DNA from: Paenibacillus phyllosphaerae
GTDB lineage: Bacteria > Bacillota > Bacilli > Paenibacillales > Paenibacillaceae
Length of the DNA stretch: 64,000 nt
Direction: 5' to 3'
Assembly: GCF_014192105.1 (NCBI RefSeq)
Contig: NZ_JACHXK010000016.1
Location: 62,001 to 126,000, forward strand
Shown here piece after piece: positions 28,275 to 38,206 of the stretch. Positions within the stretch are counted from its first letter, which is position 1; each line of letters starts with the position of its first letter. The notes beneath the pieces are model-generated. The model searched no databases, was not told where the DNA came from, and was given only the letters and a program-made list of their open reading frames with translations. A program made the position numbers and the translations under genes.

Positions 28275-28654
28275 TCTTGGAATCCAGGCTAACGGTCAGA
28301 TCTTCTACCTTGGTCTAATTGCAATTCAATTATTAGATTAAGGTGCAACGACTGCGAAGGTGGCGCGAACTGGCTATTAAGGCGTACCGATCACATGGTC
28401 GGGCGATCGGCTCGATATGTTGCATTTATACGAGCCCGCAAGTCGAAGGCCGCTCCCGTCAGAGCGGCCTTTTTTCTATTCATTTTGACCCCGATCAACT
28501 TCTTAAATTCCCGCATATCAAGCTTAAAAAACAGCATACTAAGCGATTTGGGTCTATGATACCTTTAAGACACGGAAATGAAAGCGGTGCACATTCATCC
28601 CGCACTGCTCCTTCTAACGAATGAAGCGACACATAAAGGGAGGCTCACCCAGCA
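28275..28654. other. Gene-free stretch upstream of ABC operon
   Basis: No convincing gene. It contains a second terminator-like hairpin, AAGGCCGCTC (28446-28455) with GAGCGGCCTT (28462-28471) and TTTTT after it, with no recognisable gene ahead of it. A TGAAAGCGGTGCACA sequence at about 28579-28593, 62 bp before the binding-protein start, is one base away from a catabolite-responsive element. The part at 28340-28445 could be a relic, but I could not identify it. Confidence 0.5.
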
Positions 28655-29995
28655 ATGACCATGCACACCAAAACAATGGCATTATCCGTTATCAGCGTCA
28701 TGGCGCTCTCGCTCATCCTGTCGGCTTGCGGCAACAACAATGCCGGCACGACGGCCAATTCGAACGGTGCTTCATCTAACGAACCGGCGAACAAAGAAGT
28801 CAAGTTCTCCATCGGCGCGACGGGAGATCCGGCTACGAAACAGGCGATGGCGGACGCGGTCGCGGCATTCACCAAGGCTAATCCGAACATCAAGATCAAC
28901 GACCTGTCCGAGGGCGGATCGATGGCCTACCTGGATTGGCTCAAGACGAAGGAAGCCGTGGGCGAGTTCCCGGACCTGATCGAGATGCGCGATACCCAAT
29001 TATTCGCGGAAGCGGGCAAGATCGCGGAACTTCCGCAGGAATGGCTCGATCTGGTCGCGGATGCGCCAACGCTGAATGACAAACATTATACTGCACCGAT
29101 CGTAGGGGCTTTCCCGCACGGCATCATCTACAGCAAGAAGGCGTATGAGGATGCCGGGGTATCGGCAGAGCCGAAGACGTACGACGAATTCCTCGCCATC
29201 CAAGAGAAGCTGAAGACTAGCGGCATCACGCCGTTGACCTTCGGCGGCAAAGATATTTTCCACTGGGGATTCTGGATCAACAAGTTCTTCATGGACGATA
29301 TGCTCGCCGACGACCCGAATTGGAATGCCAAGCGAACCAAGGGTGAAGTCAGCTTCACGGATGCAGGCCCGATGCAGGCGATGACTGACTTTACGGAGCT
29401 GTTCACCAAAGGCTATGTGGAGCAAGGTTGGGCAAGCACGGCGGATAACCAGACGGCCTCGATGCTGGTGACGGGCAAAGCGGCTCAATTATTCTCCGGA
29501 CCTTGGATGTTCGCGCAGATCTCGCAAGCCGATCCGAGCTTCGAGTTCGGCTGGTACCCGGTTCCGGATCGCAAAGGCAGAATCATCGTCAACGGCACGA
29601 ACAATCTGCAAGGCTGGGCGATCTCGACCGCGGCGAACGAGGATGCGGACAAGCAAGCGGCCATTACCGAATTCGTGAAGTTCTTCTTCTCGAAGGAGCA
29701 ATATACGAAGTTCGTGCAGGCGGTCAACGGCATTCCGACGACGAAGGAAACCATCACGTATGAGGCTTCGCCGCAGATGAACCGCGTGCTGGAAGTGATG
29801 AACGACCCGAACACGATCAAGTCCATGCAGATCAACGCTTTCTGGGGCGAAGCCCAGATGCCGACGCAATGGAGAAACTGGTTCTACAAGCTGGCGCAGG
29901 AGTGGCTGACCAAAGGCGACTTTAGCGCGGACTACATGAAGAAAGCCGATGCGGAGTGGGATGCCAACGTGAAGGCGAACGCGGCCGCGAAATAA
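28655..29995 (+). CDS. Sugar ABC transporter substrate-binding lipoprotein (CUT1 type)
   Basis: 446 residues. The lipoprotein signal ends LILSAC, so the mature protein is lipid-anchored outside the membrane. The family 1 solute-binding fold is shown by FPDLIEMRDTQLFAEAGKI, GIIYSKKAYEDAGV and PFTF-like hinge regions (TPLTFGGKDIFHWGFW). Aromatic residues are frequent, as for oligosaccharide binding. AAAGGGAGG precedes the ATG. Two permease genes follow, with no ATPase gene, so it presumably uses a shared MsmX-type ATPase encoded elsewhere. Confidence 0.92.
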   Translation: MTMHTKTMALSVISVMALSLILSACGNNNAGTTANSNGASSNEPANKEVKFSIGATGDPATKQAMADAVAAFTKANPNIKINDLSEGGSMAYLDWLKTKEAVGEFPDLIEMRDTQLFAEAGKIAELPQEWLDLVADAPTLNDKHYTAPIVGAFPHGIIYSKKAYEDAGVSAEPKTYDEFLAIQEKLKTSGITPLTFGGKDIFHWGFWINKFFMDDMLADDPNWNAKRTKGEVSFTDAGPMQAMTDFTELFTKGYVEQGWASTADNQTASMLVTGKAAQLFSGPWMFAQISQADPSFEFGWYPVPDRKGRIIVNGTNNLQGWAISTAANEDADKQAAITEFVKFFFSKEQYTKFVQAVNGIPTTKETITYEASPQMNRVLEVMNDPNTIKSMQINAFWGEAQMPTQWRNWFYKLAQEWLTKGDFSADYMKKADAEWDANVKANAAAK

Positions 29996-30068
29996 AATTT
30001 TCTATTTCAAGGTGAAACTTGTACTTTCTTATCGTTCGAGGAGAGAAGCAGGCTTTAGGAGTGAGCGT

Positions 30069-30992
30069 ATGGCTAACACAGAAACGATACCCGTTACGGC
30101 ACAAGGGACAGCCAAAAAGAGAAAACGGCTTTCCTATTCGATTTGGTTTATTCTACCTGCTTTTATCCTATATACCGCATTCGTCATCTATCCGACCTTG
30201 AACAGCGTCAACCTCAGCTTCACGAGCTGGGACGGAGTCAGCGATGAAATCCGTTATATCGGCTTCGACAATTTCGTAGAGATGTTCCGCAGCGAACGCG
30301 TCTACAACGCACTGAAGAATACGTTGATATTGTCCCTCTCGTTAGTCGTTCTTGAGAACATTGCCGCTCTTATTCTCGCCATCCTGGTGGACCAGGTGCG
30401 CTGGTTCAAAAGCCTGTTCCGCAGCATTTTCTATTTTCCCGTGCTGCTTAGCGGGATCGTCATGGGTTTCGTATGGGCGATCATCTTCAACTTTAACTTT
30501 GGCGTAATCTCCCAGCTGCTCGACCGGATCGGCTTAAGCGATTGGAAGATCGATTGGCTAGGCAATCCGAATTATGCGCTCCTGGCCATCATCATCACCA
30601 CCGTCTGGAAGGGCTCGGGCTACTATATGATTATTTACTTGGCGGGGCTTCAAGGCATACCGCCGGAACTGAACGAAGCGGCCGCAATCGACGGGGCTAA
30701 CCGCTGGCAGCGATTCCGCCATATTACGTTCCCTCTCTTGGCGAGCGCTATGACCGTTAGCGTCATGTTATCCATGATCGGCGCGCTGAAGATTTTCGAC
30801 CAGATCGCGGTTATGACGGACGGCGGCCCAGGCTTCGCGACTGAGACGCTTACGTACATCGTCTATAAAGTCGGCTTCGGCGAACTCCGCCAAGGCTACG
30901 GAACCGCGCTGTCGCTTATGTTGTTCGTCTTAATCCTGATCGTGTCGCTGATTCAGATCAAGCTGCTTCGCAAACGGGAGGTGCAGATGTAA
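30069..30992 (+). CDS. Sugar ABC transporter permease, UgpA/MalF type
   Basis: 307 residues with six membrane helices. AGGAGTGAGCGT lies before the ATG at 30069, which is preferred over an upstream in-frame Met. The EAA loop that contacts the ATPase reads EAAAIDGANRWQRFRHITFP. It follows the binding protein by about 70 bp and forms a heterodimer with the next product for oligosaccharide import. Confidence 0.93.
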   Translation: MANTETIPVTAQGTAKKRKRLSYSIWFILPAFILYTAFVIYPTLNSVNLSFTSWDGVSDEIRYIGFDNFVEMFRSERVYNALKNTLILSLSLVVLENIAALILAILVDQVRWFKSLFRSIFYFPVLLSGIVMGFVWAIIFNFNFGVISQLLDRIGLSDWKIDWLGNPNYALLAIIITTVWKGSGYYMIIYLAGLQGIPPELNEAAAIDGANRWQRFRHITFPLLASAMTVSVMLSMIGALKIFDQIAVMTDGGPGFATETLTYIVYKVGFGELRQGYGTALSLMLFVLILIVSLIQIKLLRKREVQM

Positions 30993-30993
30993 C

Positions 30994-31821
30994 ATGGACA
31001 AAGTCAAACTTCGCATCGAAATCATCATGTTCATCGCGGCTCTCGTACTGGCCGTCCTGTTCTTCTTTCCCGTCTTCTTCAGCTTGATATCGGCGTTCAA
31101 GACGAACGGGGAGATTCTGCGCAACGCCATGTCGCTGCCATCCGGTCTATATCTGGACAGCTTCAAGTATCTGCTCACGGAGACGGACTTTCCGAAGGCG
31201 ATGTTGAACAGCTTGATCCTGACCGTCGTATCCATCGTGTGCATGATCGGGATTATCCCGATGGCCGCTTATGCGATTGAACGCACCGGGAAGAAGTGGA
31301 CGAATGCCGTGTACGTCTATTTCCTGGCCGGGATGATGATCCCGTTCCAAGTGTACATGATTCCGCTGTTCAAAGAGATGAAGACGCTGGGGTTATACGG
31401 CACGTTGACGGCTCCGATCCTAATCTATATCTCCGGGTCTGTCGGCATGGGCGTCCTGCTCTACACCAGCTTCATCAAAGGCATTCCGGCCGAGATCGAG
31501 GAAGCCGCGGCGATCGACGGCTGCACCCGGGTGCGGACGTTCTGGCAGATCGTGTTCCCGCTGCTCGGTCCATGTACCGCAAGTATGGTCGTGCTTCAGG
31601 GCCTCGGGATCTGGAACGACTTCCTTATGCCGAGTCTGGTGCTCCATTCCGATCAACGGACGCTGATCGTCGAGATCTTCCGATTCGTCGGCGAGCTTGC
31701 CTCGCAGTGGGACCTGGTATTCGCCGGTACGACGATGTCCATCGTGCCCGTTCTGATCGTGTTCATCGCCCTGCAAAAGTATTTCGTCAAAGGGATCGCT
31801 GCAGGCGCTACGAAAGGGTAA
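30994..31821 (+). CDS. Sugar ABC transporter permease, UgpE/MalG type
   Basis: 275 residues with six membrane helices, starting one base after the preceding stop, with GGGAGGTG upstream inside the earlier gene. The EAA loop reads EEAAAIDGCTRVRTFWQIVF. It is the second permease of the importer begun at 28655. Confidence 0.93.
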   Translation: MDKVKLRIEIIMFIAALVLAVLFFFPVFFSLISAFKTNGEILRNAMSLPSGLYLDSFKYLLTETDFPKAMLNSLILTVVSIVCMIGIIPMAAYAIERTGKKWTNAVYVYFLAGMMIPFQVYMIPLFKEMKTLGLYGTLTAPILIYISGSVGMGVLLYTSFIKGIPAEIEEAAAIDGCTRVRTFWQIVFPLLGPCTASMVVLQGLGIWNDFLMPSLVLHSDQRTLIVEIFRFVGELASQWDLVFAGTTMSIVPVLIVFIALQKYFVKGIAAGATKG

Positions 31822-31829
31822 GGCGAGGG

Positions 31830-31860
31830 GCCGCTCCTGGCGTTCAGGTGCGGCTTTTCC
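31830..31860 (+). terminator. Hairpin between ABC permease and GH43 gene
   Basis: GCCGC-T-CCTG (31830-31839) pairs with CAGG-T-GCGGC (31845-31854), then TTTTCC. It could terminate or attenuate transcription ahead of the GH43 gene. Confidence 0.55.
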
Positions 31861-31917
31861 GTATACCGTTCGAATGCTGTTCACCATTAAATCACGAGAA
31901 TTCGGAAGGAGCTCCAA

Positions 31918-33492
31918 ATGATGATCCACAATCCGATCTTACGCGGCTTTAACCCTGACGCTTCGGCCATCCGGGTAGGCGATGATTATTATATCGCTAC
32001 CTCGACCTTCGAATGGTTCCCGGGCGTGCTCATTCACCACTCCAAGGATCTCGTCCATTGGAGACCTCTAACGCATGTGCTGACCCGCGAGAGTCAATTG
32101 ACTTTGAGGGGAATTCCAAGCTCTGGCGGAATCTGGGCCCCTTCCCTTAGCTATGACGAGGGGACGTATTATCTCTGCTTCACCAATGTGGTCGGCCGCA
32201 AGGGCGTCTATAAAGACCTTCATAATTATGTCGTCACGGCGCCTTCCATCGAAGGACCATGGTCCGAGCCGATCTATCTCAATTCCAGCGGCTTCGACCA
32301 TTTCTTGTTCCATGACTCGGATGGCCGCAAATATCTGTTCAATATGCAGTGGGATTTCCGCAAAGGCAAGAACCGCTTTGCCGGCATCATCATGCAGGAG
32401 TACGATCCAAGAGAGCAGAAGCTGACGGGACCGGTCAAGCTGGTGACCCAAGGGACGAATATTGGCGTTACGGAAGGTCCGATGGTATACAAGAAGGACG
32501 GCTATTATTATCTGCTCGTCGCGGAAGGCGGCACAGGCATCAATCACGCGGCGACGCTGATGCGTGCCCGGTCGGTGGAAGGGCCGTACGAAATTGATCC
32601 GCACTATCCGATCCTGACGACCAAAGGACATCCCGAACATCCGCTGCAGAAAGCGGGGCATGGTTCGCTCATCGAGACGCAGGGCGGCGAGTGGTACATG
32701 GTGCATATATGCAGCAGACAGCTGCCAGACGGGAGCGGACTAAGCCCGCTTGGCCGGGAGACCTCGATTCAGAAGCTGAGCTGGACCGAAGACGGCTGGC
32801 TGCGACTGGCCTCGGGCGGCAGACTGCCTGAGCTGCAGTTGCCGGCGCCGGCGCTTCCTGCTCATCCGTTCCCCGTGGAACCCGAGCGGGATGATTTCGA
32901 TGAGACGAAACTTAGCGTCCACTGGCACACCCTTCGTACGCCTGCGGATCCTTCATGGCTCAGCCTGACGGAGCGTCCGGGATATCTGCGCCTTAGAGGG
33001 CGGGAATCCTTGTATTCGCTTCATCGGCAGAGCATGGCCGCAAGGCGCGTCCAGAGCTTCCGCTGCGAGGTCGAGACATGCGTGGCGTTCGAACCCGCGA
33101 ACTTCAATCAGATGGCCGGACTCGTGCTTTATTATGACGACCAGGACCACTACTATTTGCGAATCAGTCACGATGAGGAACTCGGCAAACATCTGAACGT
33201 CATCGTCAGCGATCAAGGTCAGATGGACGAGTTGGATGCGAAGGTTGTAACTGGCTGGGAGCGAGTCTACCTGAAAGCGTCGTTCGACCAGGATAAGTTG
33301 CAATTCAGCTTCTCGCCGGACGGCTTGAGCTGGCAGCCGATCGGCCCCGAGTTATATACGGGCCTGCTCGCGGACGAATATAAGAATAAGCTCTCCTTCA
33401 CCGGCGCGTTCGCAGGGGTGTGCGCGCAGGATTTGAACGGGACGATGCAGCACGCGGACTTCGATTATTTCGTCTACCGGGAGCACCCTTAA
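31918..33492 (+). CDS. GH43 beta-xylosidase / alpha-L-arabinofuranosidase
   Basis: 524 residues. The five-bladed propeller of GH43 starts with NPILRGFNPDASAIR (catalytic base Asp) and YIATSTFEWFPG, continues with GGIWAPSLSY, and has the catalytic acid Glu in GVTEGPMVYKKDGYYYLL. A C-terminal beta-sandwich (about 325-520) matches the two-domain GH43_11/12 xylosidase arrangement. It lacks a signal peptide, so it acts on imported xylo- or arabino-oligosaccharides. GAAGGAG precedes the ATG. It probably works with the ABC importer just upstream. Confidence 0.92.
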   Translation: MMIHNPILRGFNPDASAIRVGDDYYIATSTFEWFPGVLIHHSKDLVHWRPLTHVLTRESQLTLRGIPSSGGIWAPSLSYDEGTYYLCFTNVVGRKGVYKDLHNYVVTAPSIEGPWSEPIYLNSSGFDHFLFHDSDGRKYLFNMQWDFRKGKNRFAGIIMQEYDPREQKLTGPVKLVTQGTNIGVTEGPMVYKKDGYYYLLVAEGGTGINHAATLMRARSVEGPYEIDPHYPILTTKGHPEHPLQKAGHGSLIETQGGEWYMVHICSRQLPDGSGLSPLGRETSIQKLSWTEDGWLRLASGGRLPELQLPAPALPAHPFPVEPERDDFDETKLSVHWHTLRTPADPSWLSLTERPGYLRLRGRESLYSLHRQSMAARRVQSFRCEVETCVAFEPANFNQMAGLVLYYDDQDHYYLRISHDEELGKHLNVIVSDQGQMDELDAKVVTGWERVYLKASFDQDKLQFSFSPDGLSWQPIGPELYTGLLADEYKNKLSFTGAFAGVCAQDLNGTMQHADFDYFVYREHP

Positions 33493-33586
33493 GGAGCATG
33501 GTCATGCCTGGTTTGGTAATGGTATGATGATAGGACAATGAACGTGATCCGTATGCGTCACCGGCAATGAAGGAGGCTATCTAACG

Positions 33587-35392
33587 TTGAGCGCATTCAG
33601 ACTGAACCGGCTGCGAAAAAGCATTTTTGCGAAGTTCGCGCTTTCCTTCATTATCGTCGGGCTCATACCGCTGCTCGCCGTAAGCTACTTCTCGCTCAAT
33701 ACGTTCGGCAATTATATGGAGCGGTATTCCATCAATAATTTCGAGCAGATGGTGATGAATGCGGGCAATAACGTGGATGAGTTCTATACCAAATACAATA
33801 ATATCTCCAAGCTGATGTATTCGTACGGCCAACAGGGCGGCGTCGGGCAATTAGCAAGACGCATCGCGCCGGGAACGTCCAAGAACGAGAATGAGATCGC
33901 CGCGGCCGTGGACGATCTGCTGCAGACCGTCGTAGCCACGGATGTGCATATACGCAGCGCGGCCTTCGTGTTCCCGGACGGCAGTTACCGCGATATGAAC
34001 CGGAACGGAGGCATAATCGACTTCCGCGCCGACTTCCCGCCTCCGGCATGGCGAATGGCGCTATTGGAGCAGCCGAACCAGCTGGTGATGATTCCGACGC
34101 ATCATCAGGATTATTACTTGAATTCGGGCACCAGCGTCCTCACGTTCGCGCGCAATCTGATCGATGTGGTCGGCAGCGCCGGACTGGACGGCAAAGTCGT
34201 CGGCAGCTTGTACATGGATATCTCGCTTGATGCGTTCGAAGATATCTTCGAGCGGTTGACCGTAGACCGGCATGACGGCATGTACGTGGTCGATCAGAAC
34301 GGCTGGATCTTATTCAGCAACAAAACCGACCGAATTGGACAAAGCTTCCATGCTTCTGAGTCCGGCGCATTTCAATATGTAACGCAGGATCTTCCGAATG
34401 GGGGATGGCGCGTCATCGGCGAGGTGAACAAGGATGAGTTGTTCCGCAAGATCGATAGCATCAAAGGCACCATTACCCTAGTCGTCGCGCTCTCGATCGT
34501 CTCGCTGATCATCGTGGCGGTCTGGTTCTCCAATAACTTGTCGAACCCGATCCGCGTCATTATACGCCATATGGCCAAAGTAGAATCAGGGGATTTCAAT
34601 ACGCAAGTCCAGGTGAGGAGTCCCGACGAGATCGGCATGCTCGCCCGGGGTTTCAATAAGATGACCGACCGGTTGAAAAGCTATATTGACGAGGTATACG
34701 TGGCGCAGATCAAACAGAAGCAGGCCGAGCTGACCGCCTTGAAAAGCCAGATCCGACCGCATTACCTGTACAATACGTTGGAAGTAATCCGCATGAGCGC
34801 GGTCGCCAATGACGATGAGGAAGTGGCGGACATGATCCTCGCCCTGTCCCGGCAATTGAAATACGTGCTCGATTACGGGGAGGAGACGGTCTCCCTTCTC
34901 GACGAGAGAACGAACATCGAGCAGTACTTCAAATTGATGGAGCTGCGGTATGGCGAGCATCGGCTGGCGATGGATATTCGAATCGGCGGGGACCTGCTCA
35001 GCTGCGCGCTGCCCAAATTATCGATCCAGCCGCTCGTAGAGAATGCGATCTATCACGGCATTATGCCGAAGACGAGCAAAGGGACGATCCGGATCTCCGC
35101 CGATATCGAGGAAGATAAGCTGGTCATTACCGTCGATGATGACGGAGTCGGAATGGACCGCGACAAGCTGGAACTGCTGAGCGCGAAGCTCAGCGGCAAT
35201 CCCATCGACGGGACTTGCGACGATATTCGTTCGGAACAACATGGCAATGGCGGCATTGGCGTCAAAAATGTGCATGACCGGTTAGTCGCGCTATACGGGC
35301 CAGACTATGGCGTACATGTGAGCAGCAAGCCGAATATCGGGACTTCCGTACGGCTATATTTGCCTTACCGAAGAGAGGGGAGCGGGCCATGA
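33587..35392 (+). CDS. YesM-type sensor histidine kinase (first)
   Basis: 601 residues. An N-terminal helix (about 20-40), an extracellular Cache-like domain (about 45-285), a second helix (about 290-312) and a HAMP linker lead to the His_kinase domain with the phospho-acceptor His in SQIRPHYLYNTLEVIR. The ATPase domain has QPLVENAIYHG and DDDGVGM. The start is TTG at 33587 with AAGGAGG upstream. The next gene overlaps by ATGA. It probably senses an extracellular plant oligosaccharide and controls nearby transport and glycosidase genes. Confidence 0.9.
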   Translation: MSAFRLNRLRKSIFAKFALSFIIVGLIPLLAVSYFSLNTFGNYMERYSINNFEQMVMNAGNNVDEFYTKYNNISKLMYSYGQQGGVGQLARRIAPGTSKNENEIAAAVDDLLQTVVATDVHIRSAAFVFPDGSYRDMNRNGGIIDFRADFPPPAWRMALLEQPNQLVMIPTHHQDYYLNSGTSVLTFARNLIDVVGSAGLDGKVVGSLYMDISLDAFEDIFERLTVDRHDGMYVVDQNGWILFSNKTDRIGQSFHASESGAFQYVTQDLPNGGWRVIGEVNKDELFRKIDSIKGTITLVVALSIVSLIIVAVWFSNNLSNPIRVIIRHMAKVESGDFNTQVQVRSPDEIGMLARGFNKMTDRLKSYIDEVYVAQIKQKQAELTALKSQIRPHYLYNTLEVIRMSAVANDDEEVADMILALSRQLKYVLDYGEETVSLLDERTNIEQYFKLMELRYGEHRLAMDIRIGGDLLSCALPKLSIQPLVENAIYHGIMPKTSKGTIRISADIEEDKLVITVDDDGVGMDRDKLELLSAKLSGNPIDGTCDDIRSEQHGNGGIGVKNVHDRLVALYGPDYGVHVSSKPNIGTSVRLYLPYRREGSGP

Positions 35393-36975
35393 TTAATGTC
35401 GTTCTGGCTGACGATGAACCGATCATCATCAGGGGCCTTAAGAAACTGATCCCCTGGGAGGAGCTCGGCATCCGAATCATAGGCGAGGCATGGACGGGAC
35501 GAGGGCTGATGGAGCTGGTGCAGCGGGAGCGTCCGTCGCTGGTCATTACAGACATAAGCATGCCGGACGGTACGGGCATCGAAGTGTTGAAGGAGATCGG
35601 GCGGCTAGGCCTCGGCACGAAAGTGATCTTCATCAGCGCCTATCAGGAATTCGCTTACGCGAAGGAAGCGCTGGCGCTGGGAGCCGTCGACTATCTGGTG
35701 AAGCCGATCGAGAAGGAACTGCTGCTGTCGGCGGTCAGGCGTGCCTTGTCGCTGCTGCAAGAGGAGTCCGCGGAGCGCGAGACGAAGCACAAACTGGCCC
35801 AATACGAGCACAAGGATCGCAAAACCCAGCTCGAGGAATTGTTCGATCGCCTGATCGACGGCGACATCCGGAAGGAGGAGGCGCAGGAGAAGCTGCGCAT
35901 GCTCGGTTCCGGGTGCGAATACGAATGCTACACCGTCTTGCTGCTGGAGCCCGAGCTGCAGAAGTCGGATGTCCGCTGGGGCGAGCATGAGCGGCGCCTG
36001 CTGCTGTTTGCCATTAGCAATATGGCCGAGGAGCTGATGACGAGCTTCGCCGCAGGCGTGCTGGTCCGAAAGGGAGACCGGATCTGCGCCATTGTGAACC
36101 ATAGCCAGGCAATGTCCATGAAAGAGCTGGCTGCGGAGATCAGCCTGCATGCGGCGAATTTCCTCAAGATCGCCTTGTCGGTCGGAGTCGGGGAGGATCA
36201 GCTTGGCATCGAGGGCATTCGCAGCTCCTACCAGACGGCGGCGGAAGCGTTGAACCGCACTTTCTTCGCGGAAGGCGGGGCCGTCATACGCTGGGCGGAA
36301 GAGAATTGGGAGAGCCTCGTATCCGCCAAAGAGCTGGGAGAAGCGAGGGGGCATGTGCTGCAATCGTTTCTGAAAAAAGACTTGGAGCTGATGCGAGCGG
36401 CATGTGAGTCGCTGTTCGAGAAGATCGAGCTTCACGCCGGCGGCAGCCGAGAGAAGTCGATCATGGCTGCGAGCGGGACCGTCACGGATTGGGCGGAGGG
36501 CTTGGCGGAGATCGGGATCGTGCTAGATGAGACCGAACTGCAGCAGCATTTGGACGCGATGCAGAGTTTCGCTAAGTACGCCCAGCTGAAGACGTACATG
36601 CGGGACATCGCGAACGGCTTTGCCCTGCGCCTGGAGACGGGAGGCAAGGAAGGCCAACAGCTGACGACGGTGAAGACTTATATCGAGAACCGCTATCGGG
36701 AGAATATCACCCTCGAAGGGGCGGCCTCCAAGATCTTCATGAATCCGTATTACTTCAGCAGCTTCTTCAAGAAACATACGGGGATGAACTTCAAGCAGTA
36801 TCTCACCGAGGTGCGCATGAAGCAGGCCGTTAAGCTCCTCCTTCAGTCCGATCTGATGGTGTACCAGATCGCCGAAGAAGTCGGCTACAACAACGCCAGG
36901 CAGTTCAGCGATATGTTCAAGAAGCAATACGGGAAGCTGCCGCAGGAGTTCAGAACATCGGGCGAGTCGAAGTGA
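35389..36975 (+). CDS. YesN-type response regulator with AraC DNA-binding domain (first)
   Basis: 528 residues. Receiver domain (MINVVLADDEPII, phospho-Asp in VITDISMPDGTG, Lys in YLVKPIE), a long middle region, and an AraC-type helix-turn-helix at the C-terminus (AASKIFMNPYYFSSFFKKH and IAEEVGYNNARQFSDMFKKQ). Its ATG overlaps the kinase stop. It forms a phosphorelay with the preceding kinase. Confidence 0.92.
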   Translation: MINVVLADDEPIIIRGLKKLIPWEELGIRIIGEAWTGRGLMELVQRERPSLVITDISMPDGTGIEVLKEIGRLGLGTKVIFISAYQEFAYAKEALALGAVDYLVKPIEKELLLSAVRRALSLLQEESAERETKHKLAQYEHKDRKTQLEELFDRLIDGDIRKEEAQEKLRMLGSGCEYECYTVLLLEPELQKSDVRWGEHERRLLLFAISNMAEELMTSFAAGVLVRKGDRICAIVNHSQAMSMKELAAEISLHAANFLKIALSVGVGEDQLGIEGIRSSYQTAAEALNRTFFAEGGAVIRWAEENWESLVSAKELGEARGHVLQSFLKKDLELMRAACESLFEKIELHAGGSREKSIMAASGTVTDWAEGLAEIGIVLDETELQQHLDAMQSFAKYAQLKTYMRDIANGFALRLETGGKEGQQLTTVKTYIENRYRENITLEGAASKIFMNPYYFSSFFKKHTGMNFKQYLTEVRMKQAVKLLLQSDLMVYQIAEEVGYNNARQFSDMFKKQYGKLPQEFRTSGESK

Positions 36976-36985
36976 TATGGATGGG

Positions 36986-37026
36986 AAAGGCTGCAGAAGG
37001 GGGAGACCTCGTCTGCAGCCTTTTTT
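36986..37026 (+). terminator. Terminator after first YesMN pair
   Basis: AAAGGCTGCAGA (36986-36997) pairs with TCTGCAGCCTTT (37012-37023), within a T-run of six. The following 200 bp to the next gene hold nothing I recognise. Confidence 0.85.
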
Positions 37027-37223
37027 GCTATAAAGAGGGGCGCAATTAAGTATCAGGCGAATCGGCCGGTAATATCACTGGTCAGGGCACTTATACCTGA
37101 AGTGGTACTTGTATAGCGGCAGCTGGCAATTGGCTCCCGTAGTTTCTTACCTCGTGAAATGCCGACCGTTTGGCCATGGGCAATAGAACCATTAATGATG
37201 GATAATTTGCAAGCGTGATACAG

Positions 37224-38078
37224 TCAATCCCAATGCTGCTTCCTGAAGCGAAGTGGCGTGATTCCTGCGCTGCGCTTGAAGCAGGCGATGAAATGCGTCG
37301 AGTATTGAAATCCGATTTCTTCGGCGATTCGGTCCACGGACCAATCTGTCGAGATCAGAAGCTGCTTCGCCCGTTCCATACGAAATTGAAGCAAGTATTG
37401 GCTTGGGGTGATGCCGTATCTCATCTTCATGCAGCGAACGACGTAATTGGGATGGAAGTGGAAGACCTCGGCTAATGACTCATTGGTAATGTCATCCCGG
37501 TAGTTCTGCTGCAGGTATGAGGCTGCTTTCTCCGCCAATCGCGTGGCCGGAGTACTGGTTACGCCGAATCCCTTATCTTCCAACAAGGCGAGAAGCCGCA
37601 TCAGCAGATATTGCTTCTCCCAGAAAAACTCGCCGATGGGGAGATCAATCAGTCGCTGCAGCGTATCGAATGCTACCGCAGGGTGGGGCAGCCTCGATTG
37701 TTTGGGGATACGAATCGCCTTCGGGGCATCAAAGGGTGATCGTAAAGGTTTTGTTACGGCGTCCTCTTGTGCAAGGCGACCTTCTCGCCAGAGCGCGTGC
37801 TCGAAATGCACCCAGTAAAACACGGTTTCCCGCTCGCAAGGCTTGACCGAATAGTGCTCCCCTTCTGGCAGGAGCAGCAGTGTGTCTCCTTCAGCAAGCG
37901 ACCACTCCTTCCCGTTTTCTCCAATATGCAGCGTTCCGCTGACGACGAAGAGCAGGTCGAACAGGCCGAATTGCCTGCGGTTCGGGTGACGGTCATGTGT
38001 CCGGAAGACCGTGCATCCGGATTCCCAGTAATAGGGGAGCGGCGGCGTCTGTAATTCTACGAAAGTCTCCTCACGCAC
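37224..38078 (-). CDS. AraC family regulator, partner of the second GH127 gene
   Basis: 284 residues from a GTG at 38078 with AAGGAGGA upstream. The N-terminal cupin domain has RRQFGLFDLLFVVSGTL and YWVHFEH. The AraC helix-turn-helix pair is at about 180-284 (NESLAEVFHFHPNYVVRCMK, IAEEIGFQYSTHFIACFKRS, GITPLRFRK). It diverges from the GH127 gene at 38207 across 128 bp and is a paralogue of the regulator at 27354, in the same divergent relation to a GH127 gene. Confidence 0.9.
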   Translation of the reverse strand: MREETFVELQTPPLPYYWESGCTVFRTHDRHPNRRQFGLFDLLFVVSGTLHIGENGKEWSLAEGDTLLLLPEGEHYSVKPCERETVFYWVHFEHALWREGRLAQEDAVTKPLRSPFDAPKAIRIPKQSRLPHPAVAFDTLQRLIDLPIGEFFWEKQYLLMRLLALLEDKGFGVTSTPATRLAEKAASYLQQNYRDDITNESLAEVFHFHPNYVVRCMKMRYGITPSQYLLQFRMERAKQLLISTDWSVDRIAEEIGFQYSTHFIACFKRSAGITPLRFRKQHWD

Positions 38079-38206
38079 CAGATTTCCTCCTTATGCTTGT
38101 GTGAATTTGTATAGGAAAAAGCTCAATCCGATTCTATTTAATCACTAATTAAGAGAATATACTCGAACTTATACAGAGTCAAATTCTATAGTTTTGAGGT
38201 GTAATC

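Noticed and set aside
28284..28298. GGCTAACGGTCAG near an AraC terminator as another array repeat
   Set aside because: Only one short motif matches. No hairpin, no second half and no accessory gene nearby, so probably chance.
28343..28624. 93-codon open frame
   Set aside because: Spans the terminator hairpin at 28446, has no ribosome site and shows no recognisable protein features.
35605..36435. 276-codon minus-strand frame inside the first YesN gene
   Set aside because: Opposite a well-supported regulator gene, Gln/Leu-rich and without any domain.
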